Assembly: GCA_019634245.1 (NCBI GenBank) | Contig: JAHQVR010000111.1 | Location: 1-50,274, forward strand | Source of the DNA: Gammaproteobacteria bacterium | GTDB lineage: Bacteria > Pseudomonadota > Gammaproteobacteria > Granulosicoccales > Granulosicoccaceae | Direction of reading: 5' to 3' | DNA length: 50,274 nucleotides | Shown: one piece after another, positions 34,431-43,815 of the stretch | Layout of the letters: the number at the start of each line of letters is the position of its first letter | How positions within the stretch are numbered: the stretch's first letter is position 1 | Translations under genes and position numbers: made by a program | Notes under the pieces: model-generated | Told to the model about the DNA's origin: nothing | The model's input: the letters and a program-made list of their open reading frames with translations, nothing else | Databases searched by the model: none

Positions 34431-34886
34431 TTAAGCCGGTTGCCAATACTCTTCTATTTGAGTGCCCGCCTGCCGAAACAATTTAGACAAGGGACAATAA
34501 TTATTAACTTCAGCGGCTACCCGATCCAATTCAGCTTGAGTTGCCGTACCGCTGGTCTTCACAGTTAACACGATCTTCTTAAACGGTACATCTATATCTT
34601 CATGGAGCATCACCCCACGACGATCAAACTCACACTTGGCATCAATCGACAAATGCCCCAGCTCAATACCTAGTTTTTTCGCACATTTATGCCCGATTAC
34701 GTTGGTGCACCCCACCAAAGCCGCAATAGCCGTATCAGTAGGGGTGGGCCCAGTATTGGTCCCTCCTCTTTCGTTGGGCTCATCTATTGCAAATGTTATA
34801 TCCCTTACGGAGATGTTTGATAATGAATGCGAAGGACAATCACCTGATACATTCAACATTACGGAAGTTTTTTGTTTGATCGCCAT
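34431..34886 (-). CDS. OsmC-family protein
   Basis: 151 residues from the ATG at 34886, eight bases past the nitroreductase stop; a longer frame would overlap that gene. Two conserved cysteines in GCTNV and CPLSKLF mark the OsmC/YhfA peroxidase fold. OsmC proteins reduce organic hydroperoxides. Within this operon it could detoxify a peroxide formed during aromatic oxidation, but no specific link is visible. Confidence 0.85.
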   Translation of the reverse strand: MAIKQKTSVMLNVSGDCPSHSLSNISVRDITFAIDEPNERGGTNTGPTPTDTAIAALVGCTNVIGHKCAKKLGIELGHLSIDAKCEFDRRGVMLHEDIDVPFKKIVLTVKTSGTATQAELDRVAAEVNNYCPLSKLFRQAGTQIEEYWQPA

Positions 34887-34894
34887 TGAATCGC

Positions 34895-35560
34895 CTACAG
34901 AAACGAACACACATCATCAAATGCAAATCTAGGTAATTTTTGGAACAAGGCTGACTCATCAGCATAGCCAAGATTACATAGAAAGTTGGATCGCCAAGGG
35001 CGATCACTAAAAAATTCCTTATCGACAATGTCGTTAGAAAAACCCGACATTGCGCCTACATCTAACCCCAGTGCTCGGGCCGCCAGCATAAAATAAGCAC
35101 CTTGCAACGTAGAATTTCTAAATGCCGTAGTTTCGATATGCTGTTCCTTGCCTTTAAACACACCACGCCGATCTTCGTGAGGAAATAAGTATGGTAAGTG
35201 CTGCCAAAATTCCAGATCATAGGCAATGATCGTAGTTACCGGCGCGTACAGCATCTTGTTAACATTTTTTTCCTTTAAAGCTTTGGCCAATCGCGCTTTG
35301 CCTTCCGTACTTGTGACAAACACAAAACGCGCTGGGCATGTGTTCATACTAGTCGCACCTGATGCAGTGATGTCGTAGAGCTCTTTCAACAGCTCGGTCG
35401 GAACAGGCTTATCTGTCCAGGCATAGTGAGAACGGGCGCCACTCAGTATGACGTCTATCGAATCAGCATCCAGTGTGGGTTTTCTTGTCCTGAGCGATCG
35501 ATAAGCTTCTTGGGCTTGTGCACGAGCAACTTCGAGCTCCGCTCCAGTTAAACCATTCAT
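34895..35560 (-). CDS. Nitroreductase-family flavoprotein, RutE-like
   Basis: 221 residues. Nitroreductase pattern: LSGARSHYAWTDKPVPTELLKELYDI, GATSMNTCPARFVFV, and ARALGLDVGAMSGF. The closest pattern I recognise is RutE/malonic semialdehyde reductase-like, which uses FMN to reduce a semialdehyde to a hydroxy acid. In this catabolic operon it could reduce a semialdehyde or a quinone. The gap to the FAH gene upstream is five bases. Confidence 0.85.
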   Translation of the reverse strand: MNGLTGAELEVARAQAQEAYRSLRTRKPTLDADSIDVILSGARSHYAWTDKPVPTELLKELYDITASGATSMNTCPARFVFVTSTEGKARLAKALKEKNVNKMLYAPVTTIIAYDLEFWQHLPYLFPHEDRRGVFKGKEQHIETTAFRNSTLQGAYFMLAARALGLDVGAMSGFSNDIVDKEFFSDRPWRSNFLCNLGYADESALFQKLPRFAFDDVCSFL

Positions 35561-35565
35561 CGACT

Positions 35566-36450
35566 CTATGCTCCTACTGGCAAATCTTCTTCGGCCACGA
35601 TCGGACTAGAACAAATTCCGATCCCTTCGATTTCAACATCAATCGTTTCACCCGGCCGTAACCAGCGCTGAGGCGTTCGCGCATGGCCCACACCCGGAGG
35701 CGTGCCCATCGCAATGTAATCTCCCGGCTCTAACGTGGCGTATTCTGAAATCAAGGCCAATGTCTTTGCTACAGGCCATAACATTTCCGAGGTATTTGCC
35801 GACTGCAATATCTCATCTCCCACCCGAGATTCGATCTTTAATCCACTAGCTCCTTCGGGCAATTCATCCGGTGTCACCGATACCGGCCCGATAGCACCAG
35901 TGGAATCAAAGTTTTTACCAGGCGTCCACTGATGGGTTTTGCGTTGATAGTTGCGCACCGAACCATCGTTAAATAGCGTGTACGCGAAGATGTGCTTTAA
36001 CGCCTCAGATTCTTTGATGTGTTTTCCACGCTGGCCAACAATCACCATTAGCTCCACTTCGTAATCTAACTGTTCAGAGCAACTGGGTCGCACCATTGGT
36101 GCCTCAGCAGGCATTAAGGAATTCAAACCACGCATAAAAAGTGCAGGGTATTCCGGAACGTCGTACCCCCCCTCTTTAATATGATCAATGTAATTAAGAC
36201 CGAGACAGACACACTTACCGGGCTGAGCCACCGGCAACGCCGGCGTTACGCTGCTCACCGGCACCGAAGACGCGCCCGATTGTAGAGATTGGACCCATTT
36301 TCCAGCATCAGCGCTCCCAATAAGCGGCATCAAATCTGATCCAATCTCAGAGTCCTGGGCAGTCAGATCAAACGCCTTATCACCATCCACCGAAAACACA
36401 TGATTAGTCGCACCCACCTGATCTGGCACTCGTCCCACAATAAATCTCAT
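35566..36450 (-). CDS. Fumarylacetoacetate hydrolase-family protein
   Basis: 294 residues. The metal-binding FAH core is present: CVCLGLNYIDHIKEGG, YEVELMVIVGQRGKHI, FTLFNDGSVRNYQRKTHQWTPGKNFD and PGDYIAMGTPPGVG. FAH-fold enzymes cleave C-C bonds of acylpyruvates or decarboxylate or hydrate ring-fission products. It is the first gene of the minus-strand catabolic operon and faces an inverted repeat at 36498-36522. Confidence 0.9.
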   Translation of the reverse strand: MRFIVGRVPDQVGATNHVFSVDGDKAFDLTAQDSEIGSDLMPLIGSADAGKWVQSLQSGASSVPVSSVTPALPVAQPGKCVCLGLNYIDHIKEGGYDVPEYPALFMRGLNSLMPAEAPMVRPSCSEQLDYEVELMVIVGQRGKHIKESEALKHIFAYTLFNDGSVRNYQRKTHQWTPGKNFDSTGAIGPVSVTPDELPEGASGLKIESRVGDEILQSANTSEMLWPVAKTLALISEYATLEPGDYIAMGTPPGVGHARTPQRWLRPGETIDVEIEGIGICSSPIVAEEDLPVGA

Positions 36451-36490
36451 CGATCCGAAAACCCTTGAAAGTTCAATAGAGTTCGACAGT

Positions 36491-36522
36491 TTTGACGATT
36501 ATTTGGTATTTTGTCAAATAAT
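36491..36522. promoter_or_regulatory. Candidate operator and promoter in the FAH/YciI divergent gap
   Basis: Two inverted repeats overlap in the 93-base divergent gap: ATTATTTG (36498-36505) with CAAATAAT (36515-36522), nine-base spacer; and TTTGAC (36491-36496) with GTCAAA (36513-36518). TTGACA on the minus strand (36517-36512) is a consensus -35. The layout suits a dimeric repressor acting on both genes, most simply the GntR protein at 29810. No -10 is convincing on either strand. Confidence 0.5.
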
Positions 36523-36543
36523 ATCGATTTTTTTGGATGCACT

Positions 36544-36927
36544 ATGCCCGACTGGAACGACTACAAATCTGCCGCAATACAACGTGGCTCTTTGGCATTA
36601 GAGCTCTATGTTGCTGTGAGCACCCCGATCAAGCCAGCTCAAGAGTTGCAACAAGCGTTGCCTGATCATCTTGCCTTTCAAACGGAGCAGGAAAAAGCAG
36701 GCACTTTGGCTTTCGCGGGACCGTTATCGGATTTAACCGGCGAGTTGATGGAAGGTGTTGGCATGATCGTTTATCGAGCGGAATCGTTAGAGGCCGCAAG
36801 AGCCATAGCTGACGCAGATCCTATGCATAGCCGCGGAATTCGTGACTATACATTAAGGCGCTGGATGATCAACGAAGGTAGCTTGCAGCTGGATATTAAG
36901 CTTTCCGAACAATCCATTGCACTGTGA
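36544..36927 (+). CDS. YciI-like small protein
   Basis: 127 residues from the ATG at 36544, with GGA seven bases before it; the longer TTG frame would run through the inverted repeat. The pattern LELYVAVSTPIKPAQEL, DHLAFQTEQEKAGTLAFAGPLSD and GMIVYRAESLEAARAIADADPMHSRGI matches the YciI-like dimeric ferredoxin fold with a conserved His/Asp. These are proposed to act like muconolactone isomerases or on related small metabolites. It diverges from the FAH operon and ends four bases short of the molybdenum hydroxylase stop. Confidence 0.8.
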   Translation: MPDWNDYKSAAIQRGSLALELYVAVSTPIKPAQELQQALPDHLAFQTEQEKAGTLAFAGPLSDLTGELMEGVGMIVYRAESLEAARAIADADPMHSRGIRDYTLRRWMINEGSLQLDIKLSEQSIAL

Positions 36928-36930
36928 TGA

Positions 36931-39144
36931 TCAAACCTTATACCCAGACTTTACCAGTGGTAACCGCCTGACTCGTTCCCCAGTGGCTGCAAAGATAGCA
37001 TTCGTTAATGCTGGTGCCAGCGGTGGTAGACCAGGCTCACCTATACCTCCAACAGCTTCTCCACTGTTTACAATTTCTACATCGATGACTGGCATTTGTG
37101 CCAACGTCAACATCGGGTAGTTTGGAAAGTTACTCTGTATCACCGCGCCATTCTCAATTTCAATATCACCGTAAAATGCAGCGGTCAATCCATACACAAT
37201 GGAGCTTTCAATTTGCGCAACGACGGTATCGGGGTTTAACGCCTGGCCGCAATCGATCGCAGCACTGATACGTCGAATTTTTAAACGAGTGCTTACGTCA
37301 GGATCAAGTTCGACCACCATCGCACAGTACGAGCCGAATGAATGATGAACCGACAAACCCATCGGCTTGTCCGATGATCGGCTCGACCAATTGGCCAATG
37401 TTACCGCGTTTTTTAACACCGCAAGGTGTCGATCCTGTCCAGCAAGTAGTTTTTGTTGATACTCATAAGGATCAATACCAGCCGCGGCGGCTAGTTCGTC
37501 AACAAACGATTGAACAAACCAAGCATTCTGACTGTTACCCACAGCCCGCCAAAACCCTACCGGCACCCCGGTATCAACGATCTGATATTCGATTCGCTGA
37601 TTTTCAATGTTATAGGGCAGCTCGTGAGCGCCTTCGACCGATTGCGGATCTATTCCGTTTTGCACCAGGTTTGGAAACACACGTGTCATGATGGAGGGAC
37701 ACGCAATTCTGTTATGCCAGACAACCGGATAACCGTCCTCCCCTAGAACGGCCTGGAATTCACTCATACTGGCAGGCCGATAAAAGTCGTGTTGCGTATC
37801 TTCCTCACGCGACCATATTAATTTAACCGGGCTTCCCGTTAGCTTAGCCGTGAGCAAGGCTTGCACGATGAAATCCATCTCAAACTTGCGACCAAAGCCG
37901 CCGCCCAGGAATGTGGTATGAACCGTGATGGCCTCCATCGGCAGCTGGAGAATTCCCGCTGCGACCTGCTGCACAATACCTGGGCCTTGAGTGGGTGCCC
38001 AAATTTCTGCGCTGTCAGTGCCAATACTCACCGTGGCATTCATCGGTTCCATGGTGGCGTGCGCCAAATGAGGCACTTCATACATAGCTTGTATTATTGA
38101 CTTAGACTCTGCTAGAACGGCGAGTGCGTCACCTTGATCGTGCGCAACGGGAGCCTCCTCACCCAAGGCGACCTTAAGATCATTCCGGTACGACTCGGTA
38201 TCGCGACCAGCATTGCTGCCATAATCCCACTGTGGCTTAAGTGCGGCTAAACCCTTCTTGGCGGACCAATAAGAATCAGCGACCACTACGACAGCATCTT
38301 CTAAGGGTAGAACTTTCTGAACACCTCGAATGGCCATTGCTTTGGAATCATCAACGGCACTGAGCTTGCCTCCAAAGGTAGGACAGGCCGCGACAGTTGC
38401 AGTCAGCATGTTGGGCACCTGAACATCAATACCAAATACAGCTGACCCGTTGACCTTTGCTGGTGTATCCAAACGTTTGGCTGGAGTGCCCAGTAGGCGC
38501 CATTGGTCCGGTGTTTTTAACGTCACATCACTAGGGGCTACCAACTGAGCGGCTGCCTCCACCAGCTCGCCATAGCGCAATGAGCGACCGCTGGCAGAAT
38601 GCGACACAGTGGCATTGGCAGCGGTACATTCCGTCGGTGCCACACCCCATTGGTCAGCCGCAGCTTGCACTAACATTTGGCGGGCCGCGGCACCCACTGT
38701 ACGCAACGGATCAAAAGCCCACCGAATACTGGTGCTACCACCGGTTGCTTGCATGCCAAACATTAGATTCTTATATTCAGGAGCAGCCGGTGCGGCGGCG
38801 GCTTGCACGGAATTCCAGTCCACTTCTAATTCTTCTGCCACTAACATCGCCAACGACGTGTACACCCCCTGACCCATTTCAGAATTTGCAATGGCGATGG
38901 TTACCACATCATTTTTGTCAATCGTCAACCAAATATCAATGATATTTGAACCCGACTGCGACTCGTTTGCGATCGCTCGGCTATTGAACATTGGTACTGA
39001 CATCCCAACAGCCAGAACTCCGGCAACACCAGCGCCTAACTTTAGAAAGCTACGACGAGAAGAATTAAAACTTTCCACCGTATCGGTAACTTGCGCATTC
39101 CTTGAAGCGCTTTTCTGCAGTTCATTATCCAATTTACTATCCAT
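36931..39144 (-). CDS. Molybdenum hydroxylase large subunit, IorB-like
   Basis: 737 residues. Tat signal ([19 protein letters not shown]). The xanthine-dehydrogenase/aldehyde-oxidase fold shows in [32 protein letters not shown] (cofactor loop) and the catalytic Glu in [20 protein letters not shown] near the C-terminus. The layout (Tat-exported single large chain plus 2Fe-2S subunit) is that of isoquinoline 1-oxidoreductase-like enzymes, which hydroxylate N-heterocycles or aldehydes using water. It overlaps the small-subunit stop by eight bases. Substrate not determinable. Confidence 0.9.
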   Translation of the reverse strand: MDSKLDNELQKSASRNAQVTDTVESFNSSRRSFLKLGAGVAGVLAVGMSVPMFNSRAIANESQSGSNIIDIWLTIDKNDVVTIAIANSEMGQGVYTSLAMLVAEELEVDWNSVQAAAAPAAPEYKNLMFGMQATGGSTSIRWAFDPLRTVGAAARQMLVQAAADQWGVAPTECTAANATVSHSASGRSLRYGELVEAAAQLVAPSDVTLKTPDQWRLLGTPAKRLDTPAKVNGSAVFGIDVQVPNMLTATVAACPTFGGKLSAVDDSKAMAIRGVQKVLPLEDAVVVVADSYWSAKKGLAALKPQWDYGSNAGRDTESYRNDLKVALGEEAPVAHDQGDALAVLAESKSIIQAMYEVPHLAHATMEPMNATVSIGTDSAEIWAPTQGPGIVQQVAAGILQLPMEAITVHTTFLGGGFGRKFEMDFIVQALLTAKLTGSPVKLIWSREEDTQHDFYRPASMSEFQAVLGEDGYPVVWHNRIACPSIMTRVFPNLVQNGIDPQSVEGAHELPYNIENQRIEYQIVDTGVPVGFWRAVGNSQNAWFVQSFVDELAAAAGIDPYEYQQKLLAGQDRHLAVLKNAVTLANWSSRSSDKPMGLSVHHSFGSYCAMVVELDPDVSTRLKIRRISAAIDCGQALNPDTVVAQIESSIVYGLTAAFYGDIEIENGAVIQSNFPNYPMLTLAQMPVIDVEIVNSGEAVGGIGEPGLPPLAPALTNAIFAATGERVRRLPLVKSGYKV

Positions 39145-39613
39145 TGCTGCTGTCCCCCGAAGCCATGAGCTTGACCGCCCGATGAATTCCTTTGCGAACT
39201 CGATTGTAAGTACCGCAACGACAGATATTAGTCATCGCTGCATCGATATCATCATCAGAAGGCGTTTTGTTTTGATTGAGTAACGCCGTAGCCGCCATGA
39301 TCATACCTGGCTGACAATAACCGCATTGCGGCACTTCTTCCTCTATCCATGCCTGTTGAACCGGATGAGAATTATCAGGAGACAAACTCTCAATCGTATT
39401 AATCTCTTTTCCGACCACGGCCGAAACAGGCAGCACACAGGTCCGAACCGCTTGCCCATCAATGTGCATGGTGCAGGCACCACAAGAAGCCACACCGCAA
39501 CCAAATTTCGTTCCGGTCATGTTCAACGAATCACGAACAACCCATAGTAGGGGTGTATCAGCGTCGACATCTACCGACACTGCTTTGCCGTTGATATTCA
39601 GTTCATAAGCCAT
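39137..39613 (-). CDS. Molybdenum hydroxylase 2Fe-2S subunit, IorA-like
   Basis: 158 residues with both iron-sulfur clusters' ligands: [12 protein letters not shown] plus a following Cys (RTCVLP) for the plant-type cluster, and QCGYCQPGM with ICRCGTY for the second. It carries electrons from the molybdenum subunit, with which it overlaps by eight bases. It has no export signal of its own, so it would be carried out with the Tat-tagged partner. No cytochrome subunit gene is adjacent. Confidence 0.92.
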   Translation of the reverse strand: MAYELNINGKAVSVDVDADTPLLWVVRDSLNMTGTKFGCGVASCGACTMHIDGQAVRTCVLPVSAVVGKEINTIESLSPDNSHPVQQAWIEEEVPQCGYCQPGMIMAATALLNQNKTPSDDDIDAAMTNICRCGTYNRVRKGIHRAVKLMASGDSSNG

Positions 39614-39999
39614 GATTGATTCTCACTTCCACATTGAATTTCTCAGGTTTGTTCGGAAAAGCCCATGCCAAGCACTTCGGTTAAAGTAAGTAGCGGGTAA
39701 GCACTCGTCAACTCATATGGACTACTCAGTACCCACCAATGTACCTGACACTTTCTAAACAATAACCGAAAAATATAAATAATTTCAATTGTAATAATTA
39801 CGGACGGGGCAAGTTGACCCAAAGTCGTTAGATGCGACAGGACAATCCTTTACACAGTCAGCCTAAAATCTGATTCTGCACCCCGAAAAACCACCAAGCG
39901 CTCTTCAAGACGTGTGTCAAAATCAGCGGCTGGACGGCCGCCGGCGAGTCTAGTAGCCTAACTGGTCCCAAGCCTTACAAACCCACAGCGTCGCTGCTA
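39614..39999. other. Intergenic gap with no recognised feature
   Basis: 386 bases between the divergent molybdenum-hydroxylase operon and the DUF4159 gene. It must contain both promoters. An AT-rich tract lies at about 39761-39800. I see no tRNA, terminator or clear repeat. Confidence 0.5.
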
Positions 40000-40899
40000 A
40001 TGTCTCCATCGATTCACATACAGCATCGAGTACAGCAGATCAATGCTGGAGGTCCTTTTTTTCACCTGACGATCAGTTTGTTGTTAACGGTTTTCAGTAT
40101 GTTCTGTTTCGGCCTGGAAGAGGTCTTAGCTAATGATGTATCCGGCACGCCAGAATTACTCTCTCAGCCTCGCCCACGTCACCCGGATGCTGTGAATCAT
40201 CCTCTGCCAGATGGGCCAAAAAACGAATTTCACATCGCCCGTTTAGTGTTCGATACAAACGCTTCTCATGGATGGGGGCCAGGGCGTCCCTGGTGGCGGA
40301 TTGATTGGCCGGAGGCAGAACATCATTTTATCAACGGATTGCAACGCTACACAGTGGTTGATGTGGCACCTGACAGTGTCCATATTGAACTTGGCGACGA
40401 CGCACTCTTTGATCATCCGTGGTTGTTTGCACAACAAGTTGGGCGTTGGCAAATTTCAGATACTCAAGTGGAACAATTGGGAGAATACCTGCGCCGAGGT
40501 GGGTTTTTACTAGCGGATGATTTGCATGGCCCCTATGATTGGGAAACCTTCACCGGGGTTATATTCCGTGCCTTACCCGAAGCAGCCATTGTCGACATTC
40601 CATCTGATGACGCCGTCATGGATGTTCTCTATGAGCTGGATCAGCGCACTCAAATTCCTGGTCGACGACACATCATGGCAAATGATGGTCAGGGCAATGT
40701 CTCGGTTCGCATGCCCTATAGCCCGCCACGTTGGCGCGGCATCAAAGATGGTAATGGTCGATGGATAGTAGCCATCAATTTCAACATGGACATGGGCGAT
40801 TCTTGGGAGCACGCCGATGACCCTGGCTATCCACTGGAGATGACTTCGTTGGGCTACCGTTTTGGTATCAACTACGTAATTTATGCCATCACCCACTAG
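40000..40899 (+). CDS. DUF4159 domain secreted protein
   Basis: 299 residues. A hydrophobic segment (FHLTISLLLTVFSMFCFG) near residue 22-39 is a late signal or anchor; the start may lie downstream of 40000. The mature part (FHIARLVFDTNASHGWGPGRPWWRIDWPEAEHHFINGL, LGEYLRRGGFLLADDLHG, SLGYRFGINYVIYAITH) matches DUF4159, a Rossmann-like domain usually found with MoxR ATPase and BatA-type membrane genes. Those partners are absent, so this is a stand-alone copy of unknown role. It converges on the lipoprotein gene. Confidence 0.8.
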   Translation: MSPSIHIQHRVQQINAGGPFFHLTISLLLTVFSMFCFGLEEVLANDVSGTPELLSQPRPRHPDAVNHPLPDGPKNEFHIARLVFDTNASHGWGPGRPWWRIDWPEAEHHFINGLQRYTVVDVAPDSVHIELGDDALFDHPWLFAQQVGRWQISDTQVEQLGEYLRRGGFLLADDLHGPYDWETFTGVIFRALPEAAIVDIPSDDAVMDVLYELDQRTQIPGRRHIMANDGQGNVSVRMPYSPPRWRGIKDGNGRWIVAINFNMDMGDSWEHADDPGYPLEMTSLGYRFGINYVIYAITH

Positions 40900-40918
40900 C
40901 ACTGAAACATCAGAACGA

Positions 40919-42493
40919 CTATGGTCGCTGATAACCAGGAAGTTCAATTACATAACTATCCACAGAACCCGAATCGTACCAATCAGAACCAAAAATGATG
41001 CGTGTGCCTGTTGGACTGATCGTCGCATGTGGTTCACCGAAATACGGAGCATAGCCGCCATTAACAGCGCGTTTTCCGAAGGATCTGTGATGCGCAAGCC
41101 GACATACATGGTTGGTAACTTTACTCGTGTCCGCTAAGTACACTTCCGACAACAAAGCTGGAGCCAGTGTGTCATTGTCAAAATAGGTCAACTGTTCATC
41201 GGAGCCGATACTCGACACTGTCACCAGAGATGGTGCCAAATACGCTTGAGCCGACACATGTGTGCTACTCGTTGTATACGGATATCCTTGGGCTTGACTA
41301 ATAATAGATCGGCATTTTCCAGATTCCAGATTATGTTCCACTAAATGTCCGACCCCGTGCCAATCATCTCCATCACAACCATTGGGACTGGGGCTGAAAC
41401 TCGTTTGATACAGCGCATCATCTCCGTCGGCTGTACGACCCACATTCGAATGCTCATAGAAGTTACTCATATCCAGGATCTGTTCCATAGTGAATAGGTC
41501 CATGGCAAGGGTTGTCCCTTGAAACCAGAACCTGTCGCCGCTAGGCGCGGGTATGGGTGCGCTCCATTCTGACCATCCTGTCCCGCCTCCCAATGGTGAA
41601 ATGGTCACCTCGTCAGTACTGACGCGATAAGACAGCATATTGTAGTGACCATCACCATCTCGGCACCTAAATCCAAACAGGTCATCGTCGAGTGATTGCA
41701 TTTGGACATCACCACCATTGGTTGGCAAATCTGAACCACAATAATTAGAAAAATCGTGTAACGACTCCTTTTCGTCTGTTGAGATCGAGTACTTTATTAA
41801 CTGAGCGTAGTATGCGGATCTACTGCTCACATAAAACAGAACATCCGGTTCCGAGTGGCTCCAGAAAATTTCCTCGATATCCACCGGGGCAATATCGAGC
41901 TTCTGTCTAAATTCATAGGTCTGTCCATCATGCAACACGTGCTCGGCACCATTGATGCCCGTGTTGTACAACAGCAGCAAACTTTCATCTGCATTCCAGG
42001 CTTGCATAGTGCTGTACACAGGTTTGCTCACAGCGCCATAATCATTGCCAGTGATGCGTATTACTCGGCTGCCAAACGCCGGATCAAGATAGGGCGCCAA
42101 CAGTTCAGGCTTAGCAATTTTTGGAATAACTCTGGATTGGGCATCTAACGCCCCTAGCGCGCAGAATTGCTGTGAGTTCACCGGAGGCTCTGTCGCGGGT
42201 TGTGGCATCGGTAGTTCCGCATCACCCGGCTCCTCAGCACCTGGTGTGGTATTCGTCGCGTCTACTTCATCCACCGTTCCTGGTTCAACAATCTCCGTAG
42301 ACTCTTCGATCGAGGAACCTTCCGCTGCGGTGGCAGCACCGAGTTCTGGTGACTCTGAGCCCAGTGCTGTCTCATTCGCATCGACGCTTTGCATGGTGTC
42401 CGGTACGCTAGAATCATCCGCGCAGGCAGAAAGTACCGCTAACAGGGCAAGACAGCTGCCGAACCCAACATGATGTTTTGATTGTGTATGCAC
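40919..42493 (-). CDS. Lipoprotein with a beta-propeller-like domain
   Basis: 524 residues. The signal FGSCLALLAVLSAC has a lipobox, followed by a disordered acidic linker (about 25-105) rich in Ser, Glu and Thr. The rest repeats blade-like strands (RVIRITGNDYG, MQAWNADESLLLLYNTG, DVLFYVSS, FGEPHATISPTGTRIIFGSDW), like propellers of the oligogalacturonate-lyase or TolB type. No catalytic residues are obvious. It is surface or periplasm exposed. Function unknown. Confidence 0.7.
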   Translation of the reverse strand: MHTQSKHHVGFGSCLALLAVLSACADDSSVPDTMQSVDANETALGSESPELGAATAAEGSSIEESTEIVEPGTVDEVDATNTTPGAEEPGDAELPMPQPATEPPVNSQQFCALGALDAQSRVIPKIAKPELLAPYLDPAFGSRVIRITGNDYGAVSKPVYSTMQAWNADESLLLLYNTGINGAEHVLHDGQTYEFRQKLDIAPVDIEEIFWSHSEPDVLFYVSSRSAYYAQLIKYSISTDEKESLHDFSNYCGSDLPTNGGDVQMQSLDDDLFGFRCRDGDGHYNMLSYRVSTDEVTISPLGGGTGWSEWSAPIPAPSGDRFWFQGTTLAMDLFTMEQILDMSNFYEHSNVGRTADGDDALYQTSFSPSPNGCDGDDWHGVGHLVEHNLESGKCRSIISQAQGYPYTTSSTHVSAQAYLAPSLVTVSSIGSDEQLTYFDNDTLAPALLSEVYLADTSKVTNHVCRLAHHRSFGKRAVNGGYAPYFGEPHATISPTGTRIIFGSDWYDSGSVDSYVIELPGYQRP

Positions 42494-42873
42494 CGCTTTC
42501 GCCGACTGTCGCCAAACTTAAAACTGATATCGGCGCGGTGGAGAACAATTTGATACTGTGGCATTGCCAAGGAGATAGGATTAACCGCTCTGTCACACCA
42601 TATTTAGGAAGAATTTGACGCTCCTCTTAGGCTTGAATCGACAATTTAACCGTTTTAGCGGTTTTTCTAATATTTAGAACCAAAGACGTTCAACGCCACA
42701 TCTCTACTCACATCAGTTCTTAACATTAACTCCACGAACCTTCACACAGACGCATTTATTAATCGATGGATCGATTCACAGAAACCGGGTCATTGACTGA
42801 ATTTCAATCCAGCTACCTGCCGTAACAGTAATCCATATAGCGCGATTCACACTCGCTGGTATAGGGGCTGTCT
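42494..42873. other. Intergenic gap with only a weak hairpin
   Basis: 380 bases between the divergent lipoprotein and NERD-like genes. One small hairpin (AACCG at 42648-42652 with CGGTT at 42659-42663, T-run after) could be a weak plus-strand terminator, but no plus-strand gene precedes it. Nothing else is recognised. Confidence 0.4.
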
Positions 42874-43614
42874 ATGATTATTAAGCGTTGCGATGCCAAC
42901 CGGGCACGAATAAAAGATCTTGAACTCAGGCTGATAGTTTCGACGAATGACAATGAACGCTGGGCGATAAAACATATCATCGCCCGACTTCGCTCAGATT
43001 CGACTTCCGCTGAGGCCTGCCAACTGATTGATGAACAATTCGGTGGCAGTAAAGATTGGGTGATATTGCATGATCTAAGAATCAAGTTCGGAACACAAAT
43101 CGTCCACCTGAATCATCTACTAATAAACAACTACATGGAATTCTTCTGCCTGGATACCCGTTATATAAACCACGGTATGACCATCACCAACGAGGGCGCT
43201 TGTTATGCCGTTTCGGGACAATCCAGCCAACTCATAAAATCACCCATTCGCAGAATGCAAAGAAGCACTCTGCTAGTCAATCAATTACTCAAACAATCCG
43301 ATATTCTGCCTAAAAAATTTGGGATAAAAAAGCCTTCTTGTGTCACGGGGTATATCCTGACTCATTCCTCCAAGAGAATCGAACGGCCCTCGAAGACTGT
43401 TTTCGATAGCGCAGCAGTAATTTCGCACGACAGTTTGTTCCCAGTGATTTGGCAGGAACCTCTACATTGGATCCGTAAGATGATCAAACCAATGGATGAA
43501 TCTGAACTAAAACATGTTGGGAAAGCAATAGCTTCATTGCATTATTCACTAATTGACAAACCGATTAAGAGTGCACCACAGGCTAACGAGACTCAGGATG
43601 ATGTTCTGAATTAA
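42874..43614 (+). CDS. Hypothetical protein with a NERD-like domain
   Basis: 246 residues. The middle (WVILHDLRIKFGTQIVHLNHLLINNYMEFFCLDTRY) resembles the core of nuclease-related NERD domains, where an L-R--Q-DHLL--- strand precedes an acidic E-K pair. Here the usual acidic motif is FCLDTRY, so a catalytic role is uncertain. The C-terminal 80 residues are basic. NERD proteins often sit in plasmid or DNA-handling settings; no such genes are nearby. It has no export signal. Confidence 0.55.
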   Translation: MIIKRCDANRARIKDLELRLIVSTNDNERWAIKHIIARLRSDSTSAEACQLIDEQFGGSKDWVILHDLRIKFGTQIVHLNHLLINNYMEFFCLDTRYINHGMTITNEGACYAVSGQSSQLIKSPIRRMQRSTLLVNQLLKQSDILPKKFGIKKPSCVTGYILTHSSKRIERPSKTVFDSAAVISHDSLFPVIWQEPLHWIRKMIKPMDESELKHVGKAIASLHYSLIDKPIKSAPQANETQDDVLN

Positions 43615-43759
43615 CTGCAACGTTATCCGAGCATAGGCAAGGACCAACGAAACAATACCCCATCAAACGGTAATTGCAATGCAATGGAAACAGAAGGGGC
43701 CGAGCGGTTCGGCTCCAGTCGGTTCCAGTCGAGCTGAATTGAACTGGGTTGGGTTGGGT

Positions 43760-43791
43760 AAAATAGCCTGGCGTACGCGCCAGGCTATTTT
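43760..43791. terminator. Strong bidirectional terminator between the NERD-like and PhoX genes
   Basis: A perfect 14-bp stem (43760-43773 with 43778-43791, core AAATAGCCTGGCG) closes a TACG loop. On both strands the stem ends in a T-run, so it can stop transcription both of the plus-strand NERD-like gene and of the minus-strand phoX gene, which ends 25 bases away at 43816. Confidence 0.95.
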
Positions 43792-43815
43792 TAGTTCGAA
43801 GGCTGTATTGACGAA

